Shown: positions 26,139-34,485 of the stretch, piece after piece
Layout of the letters: each line of letters begins with the position of its first letter
How positions within the stretch are numbered: position 1 is the stretch's first letter
From: Ancylobacter aquaticus
GTDB lineage: Bacteria > Pseudomonadota > Alphaproteobacteria > Rhizobiales > Xanthobacteraceae
Direction of reading: 5' to 3'
Assembly: GCF_004339465.1 (NCBI RefSeq)
Contig: NZ_SMFY01000001.1
Location: 992,001-1,056,000 of the forward strand
Length of the DNA: 64,000 nt
Position numbers and translations under genes: made by a program
Notes under the pieces: model-generated
What the model saw: only the letters and a program-made list of their open reading frames with translations
What the model was told of the DNA's origin: nothing
The model's database searches: none

Positions 26139-26896
26139 GCGAAGCAAAGAGCCTGGTCGCCGAGCCGCCGGCAGCGCCGGACACGATGAAGCGTCGTGCC
26201 GGGCGCCGGCCTGCGACCTCGCCCGACAAGGCGACCTCGGCGACATTGGTGCACGACAAACTGCGGCAGGACATTCTCAAGGGTATCGTCGTCCCCGGCC
26301 AGAAGCTCGCCATTGATGCGGTCGCTGCCATGTATGGCGTGGGCACCAACCCCGTGCGCGAGGCGCTCAACCGCCTTTCCTCCGAACGTCTGGTCGACCG
26401 GCAGGATCAGCGCGGCTTCTTCGTTCCGGAAATCAGCCTCGACAGCTGGCGCGAACTGGTGAAGACCCGCTGCTGGCTGGAAAGCACGGCGCTCACCGAA
26501 AGCATCCATAACCGCGACGATCGGTGGGAGGAGACTATTGTCGTCGCCTTCCACCGCCTGTCGAAATGCTCGCCCACGGGCGACGCACAGGACCGCGCCG
26601 GGTGGGAAATCCACCATCGCGCCTTCCATGTCGCGCTCATCGCCAATTGCGGCTCGCAATGGCTGATGGATTTCTGCGAGATACTCATGGACCACGCGCA
26701 GCGCTACATCCTGATTTCCGCTGTCTCCGCCAATCGCAGCGCCATCGAGGAACACCGCGTGATCATGGAGGTCGTCCTGCAGGGCGACATAGCGCGCGCC
26801 GTGGCGACGCTCGTCGAACACTACCAGCGCACGCTCTATCACATCGAGGAGCAGATCCGCGTCCTGGCCGGAAGCGTGACGCCCCACGCGACGTAA
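26135..26896 (+). CDS. GntR-family (FadR/FCD subgroup) transcriptional regulator
   Basis: 253 residues. After a basic N-terminal tail there is a winged helix-turn-helix at about 40-105 (LVHDKLRQDILKGIVVPG, GVGTNPVREALNRLSSE, RGFFVP). It is followed by an all-helical FCD effector domain with candidate metal residues in WEIHHRAFHVAL and EEHRVIMEVVL. Such proteins usually repress a transport or catabolic operon until a carboxylate-type ligand binds. It overlaps the permease stop by an ATGA, making it the fourth gene of the importer operon and thus probably self-regulating. The 12-bp palindrome at 23384 is a candidate target. Confidence 0.9.
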   Translation: MSEAKSLVAEPPAAPDTMKRRAGRRPATSPDKATSATLVHDKLRQDILKGIVVPGQKLAIDAVAAMYGVGTNPVREALNRLSSERLVDRQDQRGFFVPEISLDSWRELVKTRCWLESTALTESIHNRDDRWEETIVVAFHRLSKCSPTGDAQDRAGWEIHHRAFHVALIANCGSQWLMDFCEILMDHAQRYILISAVSANRSAIEEHRVIMEVVLQGDIARAVATLVEHYQRTLYHIEEQIRVLAGSVTPHAT

Positions 26897-26910
26897 GGCA
26901 GTCGGGGAAC

Positions 26911-26948
26911 GCCGCCAACCCTCTGCTCGACGCACAGCGACTGGCGGC
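26911..26948. terminator. Inverted repeat between convergent genes (weak terminator candidate)
   Basis: GCCGCCA at 26911-26917 pairs with TGGCGGC at 26942-26948 across a 24-base loop, in the gap between the GntR gene and the opposing hydrolase gene. The long loop and lack of a T run make function doubtful. Confidence 0.25.
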
Positions 26949-26988
26949 GCGGCCCCAACCGAAGGGCCTCCGGTGACGCCCGGGCGGC

Positions 26989-27810
26989 TCACGGGCCGGC
27001 TGCGAGGCACTCCACGAGATGGCCTGCGGCCTCGGACCCAGGTGTCCCGAGATCGGCCATGATGCTCATATGGTCGAGGCCGGGGAGTGTGCGTTGAACG
27101 ACGCTGCTGCCGGTGGCGGTTGTCACATGAGAGCTGAAAGCATTCATTTGCTGGTGGAATGGTGCCGTTTCCAATTCCCCGACCAACAGCCGGACCTTCG
27201 GGCCTGCCCGGTAGTCCCGGGCTAGCGGGCTGAAATCGCTGATTTCCCGGTCGGTCAGGTCCAGTAGATCCCTCAGGAACGAGATTTTCAGCGGTGCGAG
27301 ATCATAGATGCCGCTTATTAGAACGGCACCCGAAATCCGGCCGGCCGGCCCGCTCGCGTCGAGCAGCAGCGCACCGAGCTGGGCGCCCGCCGAGTGGCCG
27401 CTGATGGTAAGACGGGCCGGGTCGCCACCATAGGCGCCGATATGTTGGACGATCCAGTCGCGGGCGCGGCGGACCTGCGCGACGAGCGCCTCCATCCGCA
27501 CGGCCGGCATCAGGGCGTAATCGACGACTACCGCGATCGCACCCGCCCGCGTCACCGTTTCGGCGACGAAGGAAAAGTCCTCCTTGGCGAACATGCGCCA
27601 ATAGCCACCGTGGATGAACATGTGCACGGCACCCGTCGCCCGATGGGGCGGCGGGAAGAACAGGTCGAGCCTCTCCGCCGGCGAGGGGCCATAGGCGATA
27701 TCCGCGCACATCCGCAGTCGCGCCCGCGTCACCGCGCTGCGCGCCGCATAGTCGGCCACGTGGCGGTCGAAATCCGGCACGACGTCGCGGGTTCGGAAGG
27801 GGTCGACCAT
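26989..27810 (-). CDS. Alpha/beta hydrolase, arylformamidase (kynurenine formamidase)-like
   Basis: 273 residues. The oxyanion-hole motif HGGYWRMF and the nucleophile elbow GHSAGAQLGALL are as in N-formylkynurenine formamidase-like and hormone-sensitive-lipase-like enzymes. The likely acid and base residues lie in LLVGELETAPF and GLDHMSIMAD. These cytoplasmic enzymes hydrolyse formyl-amides or small esters. It converges on the importer operon and may process the imported compound together with the fumarylacetoacetate-family hydrolase. No kynurenine pathway genes are present, so the true substrate may be another formamide, carbamate or ester. Start ATG at 27810 is the only good upstream choice; no strong ribosome site is seen. 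Confidence 0.8.
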   Translation of the reverse strand: MVDPFRTRDVVPDFDRHVADYAARSAVTRARLRMCADIAYGPSPAERLDLFFPPPHRATGAVHMFIHGGYWRMFAKEDFSFVAETVTRAGAIAVVVDYALMPAVRMEALVAQVRRARDWIVQHIGAYGGDPARLTISGHSAGAQLGALLLDASGPAGRISGAVLISGIYDLAPLKISFLRDLLDLTDREISDFSPLARDYRAGPKVRLLVGELETAPFHQQMNAFSSHVTTATGSSVVQRTLPGLDHMSIMADLGTPGSEAAGHLVECLAAGP

Positions 27811-28190
27811 GGAGGCACAACTTCACTGTCAGGGCCGAGCGGCGTGATCGGGGGGGGCGTCGGGTTCCGCCGGCAGGCCACGTGGAGCCACGCTTCCCAG
27901 GCGCGGCAGGGCCCGCTCAAAAAGGGTGGAGGCGGCTAAGTGCGCATCGGTGTGGACATGAACCCGACGGCATCGGCGCACCAATATCACGTCGGGCATG
28001 ACGCCGGCCTTTGCCGACGATGATGTCTCGCTTCATTCGCATCGCACAGAAGTCGGCCAAAGGTCCCTCCCACGTTTCTGGTATAATGTATTATTGCTTA
28101 GTTGGTCGCCTATATAAAATCGTATAGGATATCGTATTGAGTGGTGTAGAGGATCGTGCTAGCTGTTGATCGCTGTCAAGGGGCAACGCA
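27811..28190. other. Intergenic region with AT-rich leader before the sugar ABC operon
   Basis: About 380 bases between divergent genes. The first 260 bases are ordinary GC-rich DNA with no gene I can support. The last 110 bases are AT-rich and hold ATAAT-GT-ATTAT (28083-28094), the direct repeat listed separately, and an AAGGGG ribosome site at 28178-28183. Confidence 0.5.
28119..28137. promoter_or_regulatory. Direct repeat ATCGTAT-N5-ATCGTAT (possible GntR operator)
   Basis: Two copies of ATCGTAT start 12 bases apart, at 28119 and 28131, in the AT-rich leader 54 bases before the GntR gene of the sugar operon. The position suits autoregulation. FCD regulators usually bind inverted repeats, so this assignment is tentative. 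Confidence 0.35.
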
Positions 28191-28907
28191 ATGCGCAGTT
28201 CGAGACCTCACGCTGCTTCCCGGTACCTGCCTGAAGAGGGTGGACTAGCGCCTGCGGTGCATCGCGCCGCCAGTCTGGCCGAGGAAGTCTATGACGCGAT
28301 CTTTGCGCGCCTGATGGCGCTCAAAATCCCTCCCGGCGCGCGCATCACCGTCGACAATCTGGTGCGTGAGCTGGCGGTGTCGCAGACGCCGATCCGGGAG
28401 GCGCTCGGGCGTCTCGAGGGCGAGGGTCTCGTCGTCAAGACGCATCTGGTCGGCTACAGCGCCGCGCCGCAGATCACCCGTGCCCGCTTCGAGGAACTCT
28501 ACGATCTGCGTCTGCTGCTAGAGCCGGAGATGGCGGGTCGGGCTGCGGCCTCCATGACCGATCAGGCACTCGAGGCGCTCACCGGCGCCGCCGGCGTCAA
28601 TCTGCGCGGGGGAGGGGCGGATGAGCGCGCGCGCTATCCGCAATTCGCCCGGCAGGACGCCATCTTCCACGACATGATTCTTGAGGTCGGTGGCAACGGG
28701 CTGGTTCGAGAAACCCTGACGCACCAGCACACCCATTTTCACATTTTCCGCCTGATGTTCCATGCGCTCGTCACCGAGGAAGCGCTTGACGAGCATGAGG
28801 CCCTGCTTATGGCTTTTGCCTCCCGCGACGTCGACGCGGCGCGCCTCGCCATGCGGGTGCATCTGGAGCGCTCGCGCGACCGCCTGTCCCCGGCGTTCGA
28901 CCAATGA
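28191..28907 (+). CDS. GntR-family (FCD subgroup) transcriptional regulator of the sugar ABC operon
   Basis: 238 residues, with AAGGGG 7 bases before ATG. The winged helix-turn-helix spans about 25-95 (LAEEVYDAIFARLMALKIPPG, then SQTPIREALGRLEGEG). The FCD domain follows with LYDLRLLLEPEMAGRA, candidate metal residues in RQDAIFHDMIL, the histidine cluster HQHTHFHIF, and DEHEALLMAF. Its stop overlaps the start of the sugar ATPase in an ATGA, so it heads and probably controls this operon. The ligand is likely the imported sugar or a sugar acid. Confidence 0.9.
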   Translation: MRSSRPHAASRYLPEEGGLAPAVHRAASLAEEVYDAIFARLMALKIPPGARITVDNLVRELAVSQTPIREALGRLEGEGLVVKTHLVGYSAAPQITRARFEELYDLRLLLEPEMAGRAAASMTDQALEALTGAAGVNLRGGGADERARYPQFARQDAIFHDMILEVGGNGLVRETLTHQHTHFHIFRLMFHALVTEEALDEHEALLMAFASRDVDAARLAMRVHLERSRDRLSPAFDQ

Positions 28908-30463
28908 CTGGGGCGCTCGCTCACCTCCCCGCCATCCAAGGCGCGCCGATCCTTCACGCCGAGCGACTCGGCAAGGAGTTTGGCGGCGTCACGGTGTTGT
29001 CGGACGTGACGCTGGATATCCGGCCTGGCGAAATCCACGCCATCATCGGTGAGAATGGTGCCGGCAAGTCCACGCTCATGCGCCTGCTGTCCGGCTATCT
29101 CAGGCCGAGCGAGGGCGGGATGCTGATGGATGGCGAACCTGTCGCCTTCCACACCCCCTCGGATGCGCAGGCGGCCGGCATTGCACTGGTGCATCAGGAA
29201 ATCCTGCTGGCCGAGGCGCTGACCGTCACCGAGAACATCTTCATCGGCCGCGAGATGACCCGCTTCGGCCGGCTGGACGAGCGTGCCATGCGCGAGGCGG
29301 CGGCCGCGCAGCTTGCCGAGATCGGCTGCAAAGTGTCGCCCCGCGCGCTCGTGCGCGACATCTCCCTCGCCAACAGGCAGCTCGTGCAGATCGCCAAGGC
29401 GCTGCTGGGCACGCACCGCGTGGTGATTTTCGACGAGCCGACGGCGGTTCTCACCCACGACGAAGTCGACCCGCTGCTCGACATCATCATCAAGCTGAAA
29501 CAGCGCGGCGTCGCCATCCTCTATATCAGCCACCGCCTCGACGAGGTGGAACGGCTGGCCGACCGTGTCACCGTTTTGCGTGACGGGCGCAGGGTCGGCA
29601 CCTACGATGCCGAGGGCCTCACGCCGCAGCGTATGGCGAGCCTGATGGTCGGGCGCGAGTTCTCCAGCCTCTATCCGCCAAAGCTCGAACGGGTGCCGGG
29701 CGAGCCTGCGCTCGAAATCGAGCACGCCCATGTGCCTGGCTTCGTGAACGACGTGTCGTTCACCCTGCGCAAGGGCGAGATTCTCGGCCTTGCCGGCATG
29801 ATCGGCGCCGGGCGCACCGAACTTTTCGAGGGGCTTCTCGGCCTGCGTGCCGCGAGTTTCGGCGGGGTCCGCCTGCACGGCCGGCCGGTCCATTTCCACT
29901 CGCCGGCCGATGCCGCACGAGCGGGGCTCGGCTATCTCACGGAGGATCGCAAGGGCAAGGGCCTGCTGCTCGGCGAGCGCCTCGCGCCCAATCTGACGCT
30001 CGCCGCGCTGGACCGGGTGCATCCCTTCGCCGGGCTCGATCTTGCGGGCGAGGCGCGGCAGCTCGATCAGGCCGTGCGGCATTACGATATCCGCCTGCGC
30101 AGCCTTGACGCGAAGGCCGGCCAGCTCTCTGGCGGCAACCAGCAGAAGCTGTTGTTGGCCAAGGTGATGCTCAACGAGCCCTCCGTCCTCGTCATCGACG
30201 AGCCGACGCGCGGCATCGACATCGCCAACAAGAGCCAGATCTACGCCTTCATCCAGTCGCTCGTGCGGGAGGGGCGTTCCTGCATCGTCATCTCCTCGGA
30301 GATGCAGGAGTTGATCGGGTTGTGCGACCGCATCCTCGTCATGCGCTCGGGTCGAATCAACGGGGAACTCACCGGCGACGCCATGTCGGAGAGCAATGTC
30401 GCGCTTTACGCCACCAGCAGCGTGGCGAGCGAAGAAATATCAAAGGGAAACGCACATGGCTGA
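28904..30463 (+). CDS. Sugar ABC transporter ATP-binding protein, duplicated (RbsA/MglA type)
   Basis: 519 residues with two nucleotide-binding domains. Domain 1 (about 15-250) has Walker A GENGAGKST, a diverged signature SLANRQLVQIAKALL, and Walker B VVIFDEPTAVL. Domain 2 (about 265-505) has the altered Walker A GMIGAGRTE usual for the second half of this family, signature LSGGNQQKLLLAK and Walker B VLVIDEPTRGID. One polypeptide thus supplies both ATPase halves for a monosaccharide importer. Partners are the permease and periplasmic binding protein encoded next. The start overlaps the regulator gene; the stop lies inside the permease start region. Confidence 0.94.
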   Translation: MTGALAHLPAIQGAPILHAERLGKEFGGVTVLSDVTLDIRPGEIHAIIGENGAGKSTLMRLLSGYLRPSEGGMLMDGEPVAFHTPSDAQAAGIALVHQEILLAEALTVTENIFIGREMTRFGRLDERAMREAAAAQLAEIGCKVSPRALVRDISLANRQLVQIAKALLGTHRVVIFDEPTAVLTHDEVDPLLDIIIKLKQRGVAILYISHRLDEVERLADRVTVLRDGRRVGTYDAEGLTPQRMASLMVGREFSSLYPPKLERVPGEPALEIEHAHVPGFVNDVSFTLRKGEILGLAGMIGAGRTELFEGLLGLRAASFGGVRLHGRPVHFHSPADAARAGLGYLTEDRKGKGLLLGERLAPNLTLAALDRVHPFAGLDLAGEARQLDQAVRHYDIRLRSLDAKAGQLSGGNQQKLLLAKVMLNEPSVLVIDEPTRGIDIANKSQIYAFIQSLVREGRSCIVISSEMQELIGLCDRILVMRSGRINGELTGDAMSESNVALYATSSVASEEISKGNAHG

Positions 30464-31448
30464 TGTCGCCGCTGCGCCGCCGCGCGCCCAGCAGAACTGG
30501 TCGATTGGCTGGGGCGATGCCGGCCCCTTCCTCGCACTCGCCGCGCTGGTGGCGATCGGCTACCTCGTGAATCCCGACTTCCTGTCGGCCAACAACATCG
30601 CCAATGTCGTCACCCGCAGTGCCTTCATCGGCATCATCGCGATCGGGGCGACCTTCGTGATCTCCTCGGGCGGGCTCGACCTTTCGGTCGGCTCAATGGC
30701 CGCCTTCATCACCGGCGTGATGATCCTGTTCATGAACACGGTGGCGCCGAATGTCGGCACGGCGGCGATCCCGCTCGGCATGGCGGTGGCCCTCGTCACC
30801 GGCATTGCCTGCGGCCTGCTGAACGGCACCATCGTCACGGTAGGACGTATCGAGCCCTTCATCGCCACGCTGGGGACGATGGGCATCTTCCGCGCCCTCA
30901 TCACCTACATGACCGATGGCGGCACGGTGGCGATCGACCGCAGCCTGCGCGAAGCCTATCGCCCGGTCTATTTCGGCGATGTGCTGGGCGTGCCGATCCC
31001 GATCCTCGTGTCGCTCGGCGTGGCGCTGGTCGCCGCCTATGTGCTCTACCGCACGCGCTATGGCCGCCGCTGCGTGGCGGTGGGCGCCAATGAGGATGTG
31101 GCGCGCTATTCCGGCATCTCGGTCACGCGGGTCCGCATCACCGCCTATGTCATCCAGGGCGCCTGCGTGGCCATCGCCGCCATCTGCTACGTGCCCCGGC
31201 TTGGCGCAGCGACGCCAACCACCGGCCTGCTCTGGGAGCTACAGGTCATCACGGCCGTGGTCATCGGCGGCACCGCCCTGCGCGGTGGGCGCGGACGCAT
31301 CTGGGGCACGGTGGCCGGCGCGGTGATCCTCGAATTCATCGCCAACCTCATGGTCCTTTCCGACGTCGTCTCCGAGTACCTCGTCGCAGCGGTGCAGGGC
31401 GTCATCATCATCATCGCGATGCTGATCCAGAGGATGTCGAAGAGGTAG
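30456..31448 (+). CDS. Sugar ABC transporter permease (RbsC type)
   Basis: 330 residues starting MADVAAAPPRAQQ, with AAAGGGAAA upstream; it overlaps the last codons of the ATPase gene. About eight to ten membrane segments are seen. Family marks are TFVISSGGLDLSVGSMAAF in the first third, FIATLGTMGIFRAL, the coupling loop TRYGRRCVAVGANEDVARYSGI, and VIGGTALRGGRGRIWGT. It forms the inner-membrane channel, probably as a homodimer, of a ribose/xylose/galactose-class importer. The exact sugar cannot be read from the permease. Confidence 0.94.
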   Translation: MADVAAAPPRAQQNWSIGWGDAGPFLALAALVAIGYLVNPDFLSANNIANVVTRSAFIGIIAIGATFVISSGGLDLSVGSMAAFITGVMILFMNTVAPNVGTAAIPLGMAVALVTGIACGLLNGTIVTVGRIEPFIATLGTMGIFRALITYMTDGGTVAIDRSLREAYRPVYFGDVLGVPIPILVSLGVALVAAYVLYRTRYGRRCVAVGANEDVARYSGISVTRVRITAYVIQGACVAIAAICYVPRLGAATPTTGLLWELQVITAVVIGGTALRGGRGRIWGTVAGAVILEFIANLMVLSDVVSEYLVAAVQGVIIIIAMLIQRMSKR

Positions 31449-31529
31449 GCGAGCGAAATGCCGGCGCGCGCGAGGCAGCCGCGACGCGCCGAACTTCAAA
31501 CAAGACTGCCGCACCAATGGAGGAAACGC

Positions 31530-32480
31530 ATGCTCAGGAATTCGCTGATCGCGGCAGGACTTACGACCGCGCTTCTTGCCGCCGGCCCGGCGTCGGCCGC
31601 CGAAAAGAAGATCATCGCCGTCTCGATCCCCGCCGCCGACCATGGGTGGACCGCCGGCGTGGTCTATCACGCCAATGCCGCCGCGAAGGAGATCAACAAG
31701 GCCTTCCCCGGCATCGAGGTCGTCGTGAAAACCTCGCCCTCGGCCAGCGCACAGGTCAGCGCCATCGAGGACATGTCCGCCACGCGCAAGATGGACGCTC
31801 TGGTGATCCTGCCGCACAGCTCCGAGGAATTGACCACGCCGGTCAAGACCATCAAGGAGAAGGGCGCCTTCATCACCGTGGTGGATCGCGGCCTCAATGA
31901 CCCGAGCATCCAGGATCTCTATGTCGCCGGTGACAACATCGCGGTCGGCTTCAATACCGCGAAGTTCCTGGTCGACAAGTTGGGCGGCAAGGGCAACCTC
32001 GTCGTGCTGCGCGGCATTCCCACCGTCATCGACGACGAGCGCATCAAGGGCTTTCAGGACGGGATCAAGGGGTCCGACCTGAAGATCCTCGACATCCAGT
32101 ACGCCAACTGGAACAGCGACGAGGCCTTCAAGCTGATGCAGGACTATCTCGCCAAATACCCGCAGATCGACGCGGTGTGGGCCAATGACGACGACATGCT
32201 GCTCGGCGTCCTTGAGGCGATCAAGCAGTCCGGCCGCAAGGACATCAAGTTCGCGCTCGGCGGCAACGGCATGAAGGAAATCATCGAGAAGGTGAAGGCG
32301 GGCGACGCCATGACCCCGGTCGAGACGCCCTATCCGCCCTCCATGATCAAGACCGCCATCTATCTGACCGCCGCGCATTTCGCCGGCCATGCGCCGGTGC
32401 GCGGCTCGCTCAAGCTCGATGCACCTCTGATCACCAAGGACAATGCCGAGGAATACTATTTCCCCGACTCGCCGTTCTGA
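31530..32480 (+). CDS. Periplasmic sugar-binding protein (RbsB/LacI-fold type)
   Basis: 316 residues beginning MLRNSLIAAGLTTALLAAG, a Sec signal peptide cleaved after ASAA, with GGAGGAAA just before the ATG. The mature part has the periplasmic-binding-protein type 1 fold: HGWTAGVVYHANAAAKEI, LVILPHSSEELTTPVK, VDRGLND, VVLRGIPTVIDDERIKGF, WANDDDMLLG and GDAMTPVETPYPP. It captures a sugar or polyol and delivers it to the permease. A stable hairpin follows its stop, consistent with making more of this protein than of the membrane parts. Ligand unknown. Confidence 0.92.
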   Translation: MLRNSLIAAGLTTALLAAGPASAAEKKIIAVSIPAADHGWTAGVVYHANAAAKEINKAFPGIEVVVKTSPSASAQVSAIEDMSATRKMDALVILPHSSEELTTPVKTIKEKGAFITVVDRGLNDPSIQDLYVAGDNIAVGFNTAKFLVDKLGGKGNLVVLRGIPTVIDDERIKGFQDGIKGSDLKILDIQYANWNSDEAFKLMQDYLAKYPQIDAVWANDDDMLLGVLEAIKQSGRKDIKFALGGNGMKEIIEKVKAGDAMTPVETPYPPSMIKTAIYLTAAHFAGHAPVRGSLKLDAPLITKDNAEEYYFPDSPF

Positions 32481-32492
32481 ACGTCACCCCTC

Positions 32493-32514
32493 GGCCGGGC
32501 TCGCGCGCCCGGCC
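32493..32514 (+). promoter_or_regulatory. Intra-operon hairpin after the sugar-binding-protein gene
   Basis: GGCCGGGC (32493-32500) and GCCCGGCC (32507-32514) form a perfect 8-bp stem with a 6-base loop, 13 bases after the stop codon. No T run follows and the next gene starts 26 bases later. It probably protects the upstream message or partly ends transcription. Confidence 0.5.
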
Positions 32515-32539
32515 CTCACCTCGTGCGGAGACACTCACC

Positions 32540-33160
32540 ATGCCGGGCAAGAAAATCCTGATGCTGACGGGCGAATTCACCGAGGAATACGAAATCTTCG
32601 TGTTCCAGCAGGGAATGGAAGCCGTCGGCCACACCGTCCACGTCGTCTGTCCCGACAAGAAGGCCGGCGAGAAGATCCAGACCTCGCTGCACGACTTTGA
32701 AGGGCATCAGACCTATATCGAGCGCTACGGCCACCTTGCCGACATCAACAAGACCTTCTCCGAGGTGAATTTGGAGGAGTATCACGCCGTGTATTGCGCC
32801 GGCGGGCGTGGGCCGGAATATATCCGCACCGACAAGCGGATTCAGGCCATGGTCCGCCACTTCCACGAGACCGGCAAGCCGATCTTCACCATCTGCCACG
32901 GGGCGCAGATCCTCATGGCGGTGGATGGGGTGCTGACCGGCAAGCGGGTCGGCGCGCTCGGCGCCTGCGAACCGGAAGTGCGGCTGGCCGGCGGCATTTA
33001 TGTCGACCTCTCCCCCACTGAGGCGCTGGTCGACGGCAACATGGTCTCCGCCAAGGGCTGGACCGCGCTGGCGGCCTTCATGCGCGAGTGCCTGAAGGTG
33101 CTGGGCACGGAGATCCGCCACTCCGAGGAAGTGCCGGCCATCGCCACCCGGGCGGCGTGA
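32540..33160 (+). CDS. DJ-1/PfpI family protein
   Basis: 206 residues, with GGAG before the ATG. The fold is shown by KILMLTGEFTEEYEI, YHAVYCAGGRGPEYI and the nucleophile elbow TICHGAQILMA with the reactive cysteine near residue 120; the conserved glutamate is probably in EFTEEYE. Family roles include glyoxalase III/deglycase activity on reactive carbonyls, amidohydrolase or hydratase activity on small molecules, and protease-like functions. As the last gene of the sugar ABC operon it may act on the imported compound or detoxify dicarbonyls made from it. No sugar kinase or isomerase is present in the operon, so how the sugar enters metabolism is open. Confidence 0.85.
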   Translation: MPGKKILMLTGEFTEEYEIFVFQQGMEAVGHTVHVVCPDKKAGEKIQTSLHDFEGHQTYIERYGHLADINKTFSEVNLEEYHAVYCAGGRGPEYIRTDKRIQAMVRHFHETGKPIFTICHGAQILMAVDGVLTGKRVGALGACEPEVRLAGGIYVDLSPTEALVDGNMVSAKGWTALAAFMRECLKVLGTEIRHSEEVPAIATRAA

Positions 33161-33169
33161 CATCGCTTG

Positions 33170-33199
33170 ATCCCGGGCGCTCGGAAGAGCGTCCGGGAT
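33170..33199 (+). terminator. Hairpin after the sugar ABC operon
   Basis: A 13-bp stem (33170-33182 with 33187-33199, one G-U pair) is closed by a GGAA tetraloop, 10 bases after the DJ-1 gene stop. It lacks a following T run. As the strongest hairpin at the operon end it is the likely terminator or 3' protecting structure. Confidence 0.55.
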
Positions 33200-33367
33200 G
33201 TTCGCCCAAACTGGCCGCGTTCGGTTTCATCGAGACTGGCCGGATGAACGGCATCGGACCGCTGAGAGCCAAGTGGGACCCGCTGCCGGCTTTTGGACAC
33301 TTGGATAAAGTGTCGACGTGACGGGCGGGAGTACACCCTGATGTCCGCGCGTGCCTTGTCCGTCCGG

Positions 33368-34354
33368 TCAGAACTGCCAGCCGGCGGGCACCCAGGCATA
33401 GCCGGAATCGGTGCGCAGGATTCGTCCGAGGCCCGGGAAGGGATAGTGAAAGCCGAGAACCAGCATCCGGTCGGCTGCGGCCTGATCGAAGATGCGCCCG
33501 CGCGCCGTGGCGGCGGCCTCCTGATCGCGGTCCGGTCCCGGACGCCAGGGTCGGTCGATGTTGACCACGGGGTGATAGGCGAGATCCGCCGTCAGCAGCA
33601 GTTGATCCCCGCCTGAATGAACGAGGAAGGTGGCCATCCCAGGCGTATGGCCGCTTGCGGCGATCGTGGTCAGGCCCGGCAGAAGCTCCGCGCCGGCCTC
33701 GTAGAACGCGATGCCCTGGGTGACGGGCTGCAGGCTCTGCTTGATGTTGGCCGCGAAACGCTTCTGGAACGCTTCAGGCACCGGCATATAGGAGAGATCC
33801 GGCTCGTTCTCGACGAAGAACGCCCAATCCGCCTTTGGCACCATGACGGTCGCGCGGGGAAAGGCACGGCCGCCATCGCCGGTTCGCAGATTGCCGACAT
33901 GGTCGGGGTGGGTGTGCGAGATGACGATAAGGTCGATGTCGTCGGCCGAAAGACCAATGGCGCTGAGATTGTCGAACAGGCGGCCGCCCTTCGGCCCCAT
34001 CGTGCTTCCCGCGCCGGCCTCCAGCAGAACGCGGCGACCGTCTATCTCCAGAAGCAGCGTGTTGAGGTTGAGGGTCATGAAGTCGGTGGGGAGGAAGGCC
34101 TGCCTGAGCGCGTCGTGCAACTCGGCCTCCGGCGCGTCTCCCGCATAGACCTTCGGCGGGCCGCCGATGAGGCCATCGCTGAGCACGGTGGCGGTGATGT
34201 CGCCGACCTTGAAACGGTAATGGCCGACATTGCCGACCGAAGCCGGCGCCGTTGGCTGGGCGAGCCCCGTGCCGGGCACAGCTGTGCCAAGCAGCGTCCC
34301 GGACGCACCGGCCACAGCCGTCAGCATGATCTTGCGTCGGTTGATCGTCAGCAT
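33368..34354 (-). CDS. Metallo-beta-lactamase-fold hydrolase with Tat-like signal
   Basis: 328 residues from ATG 34354, which follows GGAGGG by 7 bases. The N-terminus INRRKIMLTAVAGASG resembles a twin-arginine signal, so export in folded form is likely. The zinc motif is SHTHPDHVG, with further ligands in ASGHTPGM, LLTADLAYHP and GFHYPFPG. This is the layout of lactonase/phosphotriesterase-type or related hydrolases, not of true beta-lactamases. Homologues degrade N-acyl-homoserine lactones, organophosphates or esters, so quorum quenching is one possibility only. It is divergent from a LysR-type gene that probably controls it through the GATCAAT repeats. Confidence 0.85.
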   Translation of the reverse strand: MLTINRRKIMLTAVAGASGTLLGTAVPGTGLAQPTAPASVGNVGHYRFKVGDITATVLSDGLIGGPPKVYAGDAPEAELHDALRQAFLPTDFMTLNLNTLLLEIDGRRVLLEAGAGSTMGPKGGRLFDNLSAIGLSADDIDLIVISHTHPDHVGNLRTGDGGRAFPRATVMVPKADWAFFVENEPDLSYMPVPEAFQKRFAANIKQSLQPVTQGIAFYEAGAELLPGLTTIAASGHTPGMATFLVHSGGDQLLLTADLAYHPVVNIDRPWRPGPDRDQEAAATARGRIFDQAAADRMLVLGFHYPFPGLGRILRTDSGYAWVPAGWQF

Positions 34355-34445
34355 GGCATTCCCTCCGATGGCAGCCACTGCCCGCTGCGGCCGAGGCCTC
34401 CCGTTCAAGGGGGACGGTGACACCGTCTCACTGGCTTGATAAGAC

Positions 34446-34484
34446 GATCAATGGCGATCAATCCGATCGGTAATAGTGATCAAT
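34446..34484. promoter_or_regulatory. Three GATCAAT direct repeats in a divergent promoter (LysR operator candidate)
   Basis: GATCAAT occurs at 34446-34452, 34456-34462 and 34478-34484, with start spacings of 10 and 22 bases, close to one and two helical turns. All lie in the gap between the divergent hydrolase and LysR genes; the last ends directly before the LysR ATG. Repeats on one helix face fit cooperative binding by a LysR tetramer. Confidence 0.5.
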
Positions 34485-34485
34485 C

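Noticed and set aside
33088-33321. A short plus-strand frame over the hairpin after the DJ-1 gene
   Set aside because: It overlaps the end of the DJ-1 gene and the 13-bp hairpin, and the product has no features of a protein family.
33368-34354. Reading the metallo-beta-lactamase-fold gene as an antibiotic-resistance beta-lactamase
   Set aside because: The zinc motif fits the wider hydrolase/lactonase group, and nothing in the context indicates resistance.
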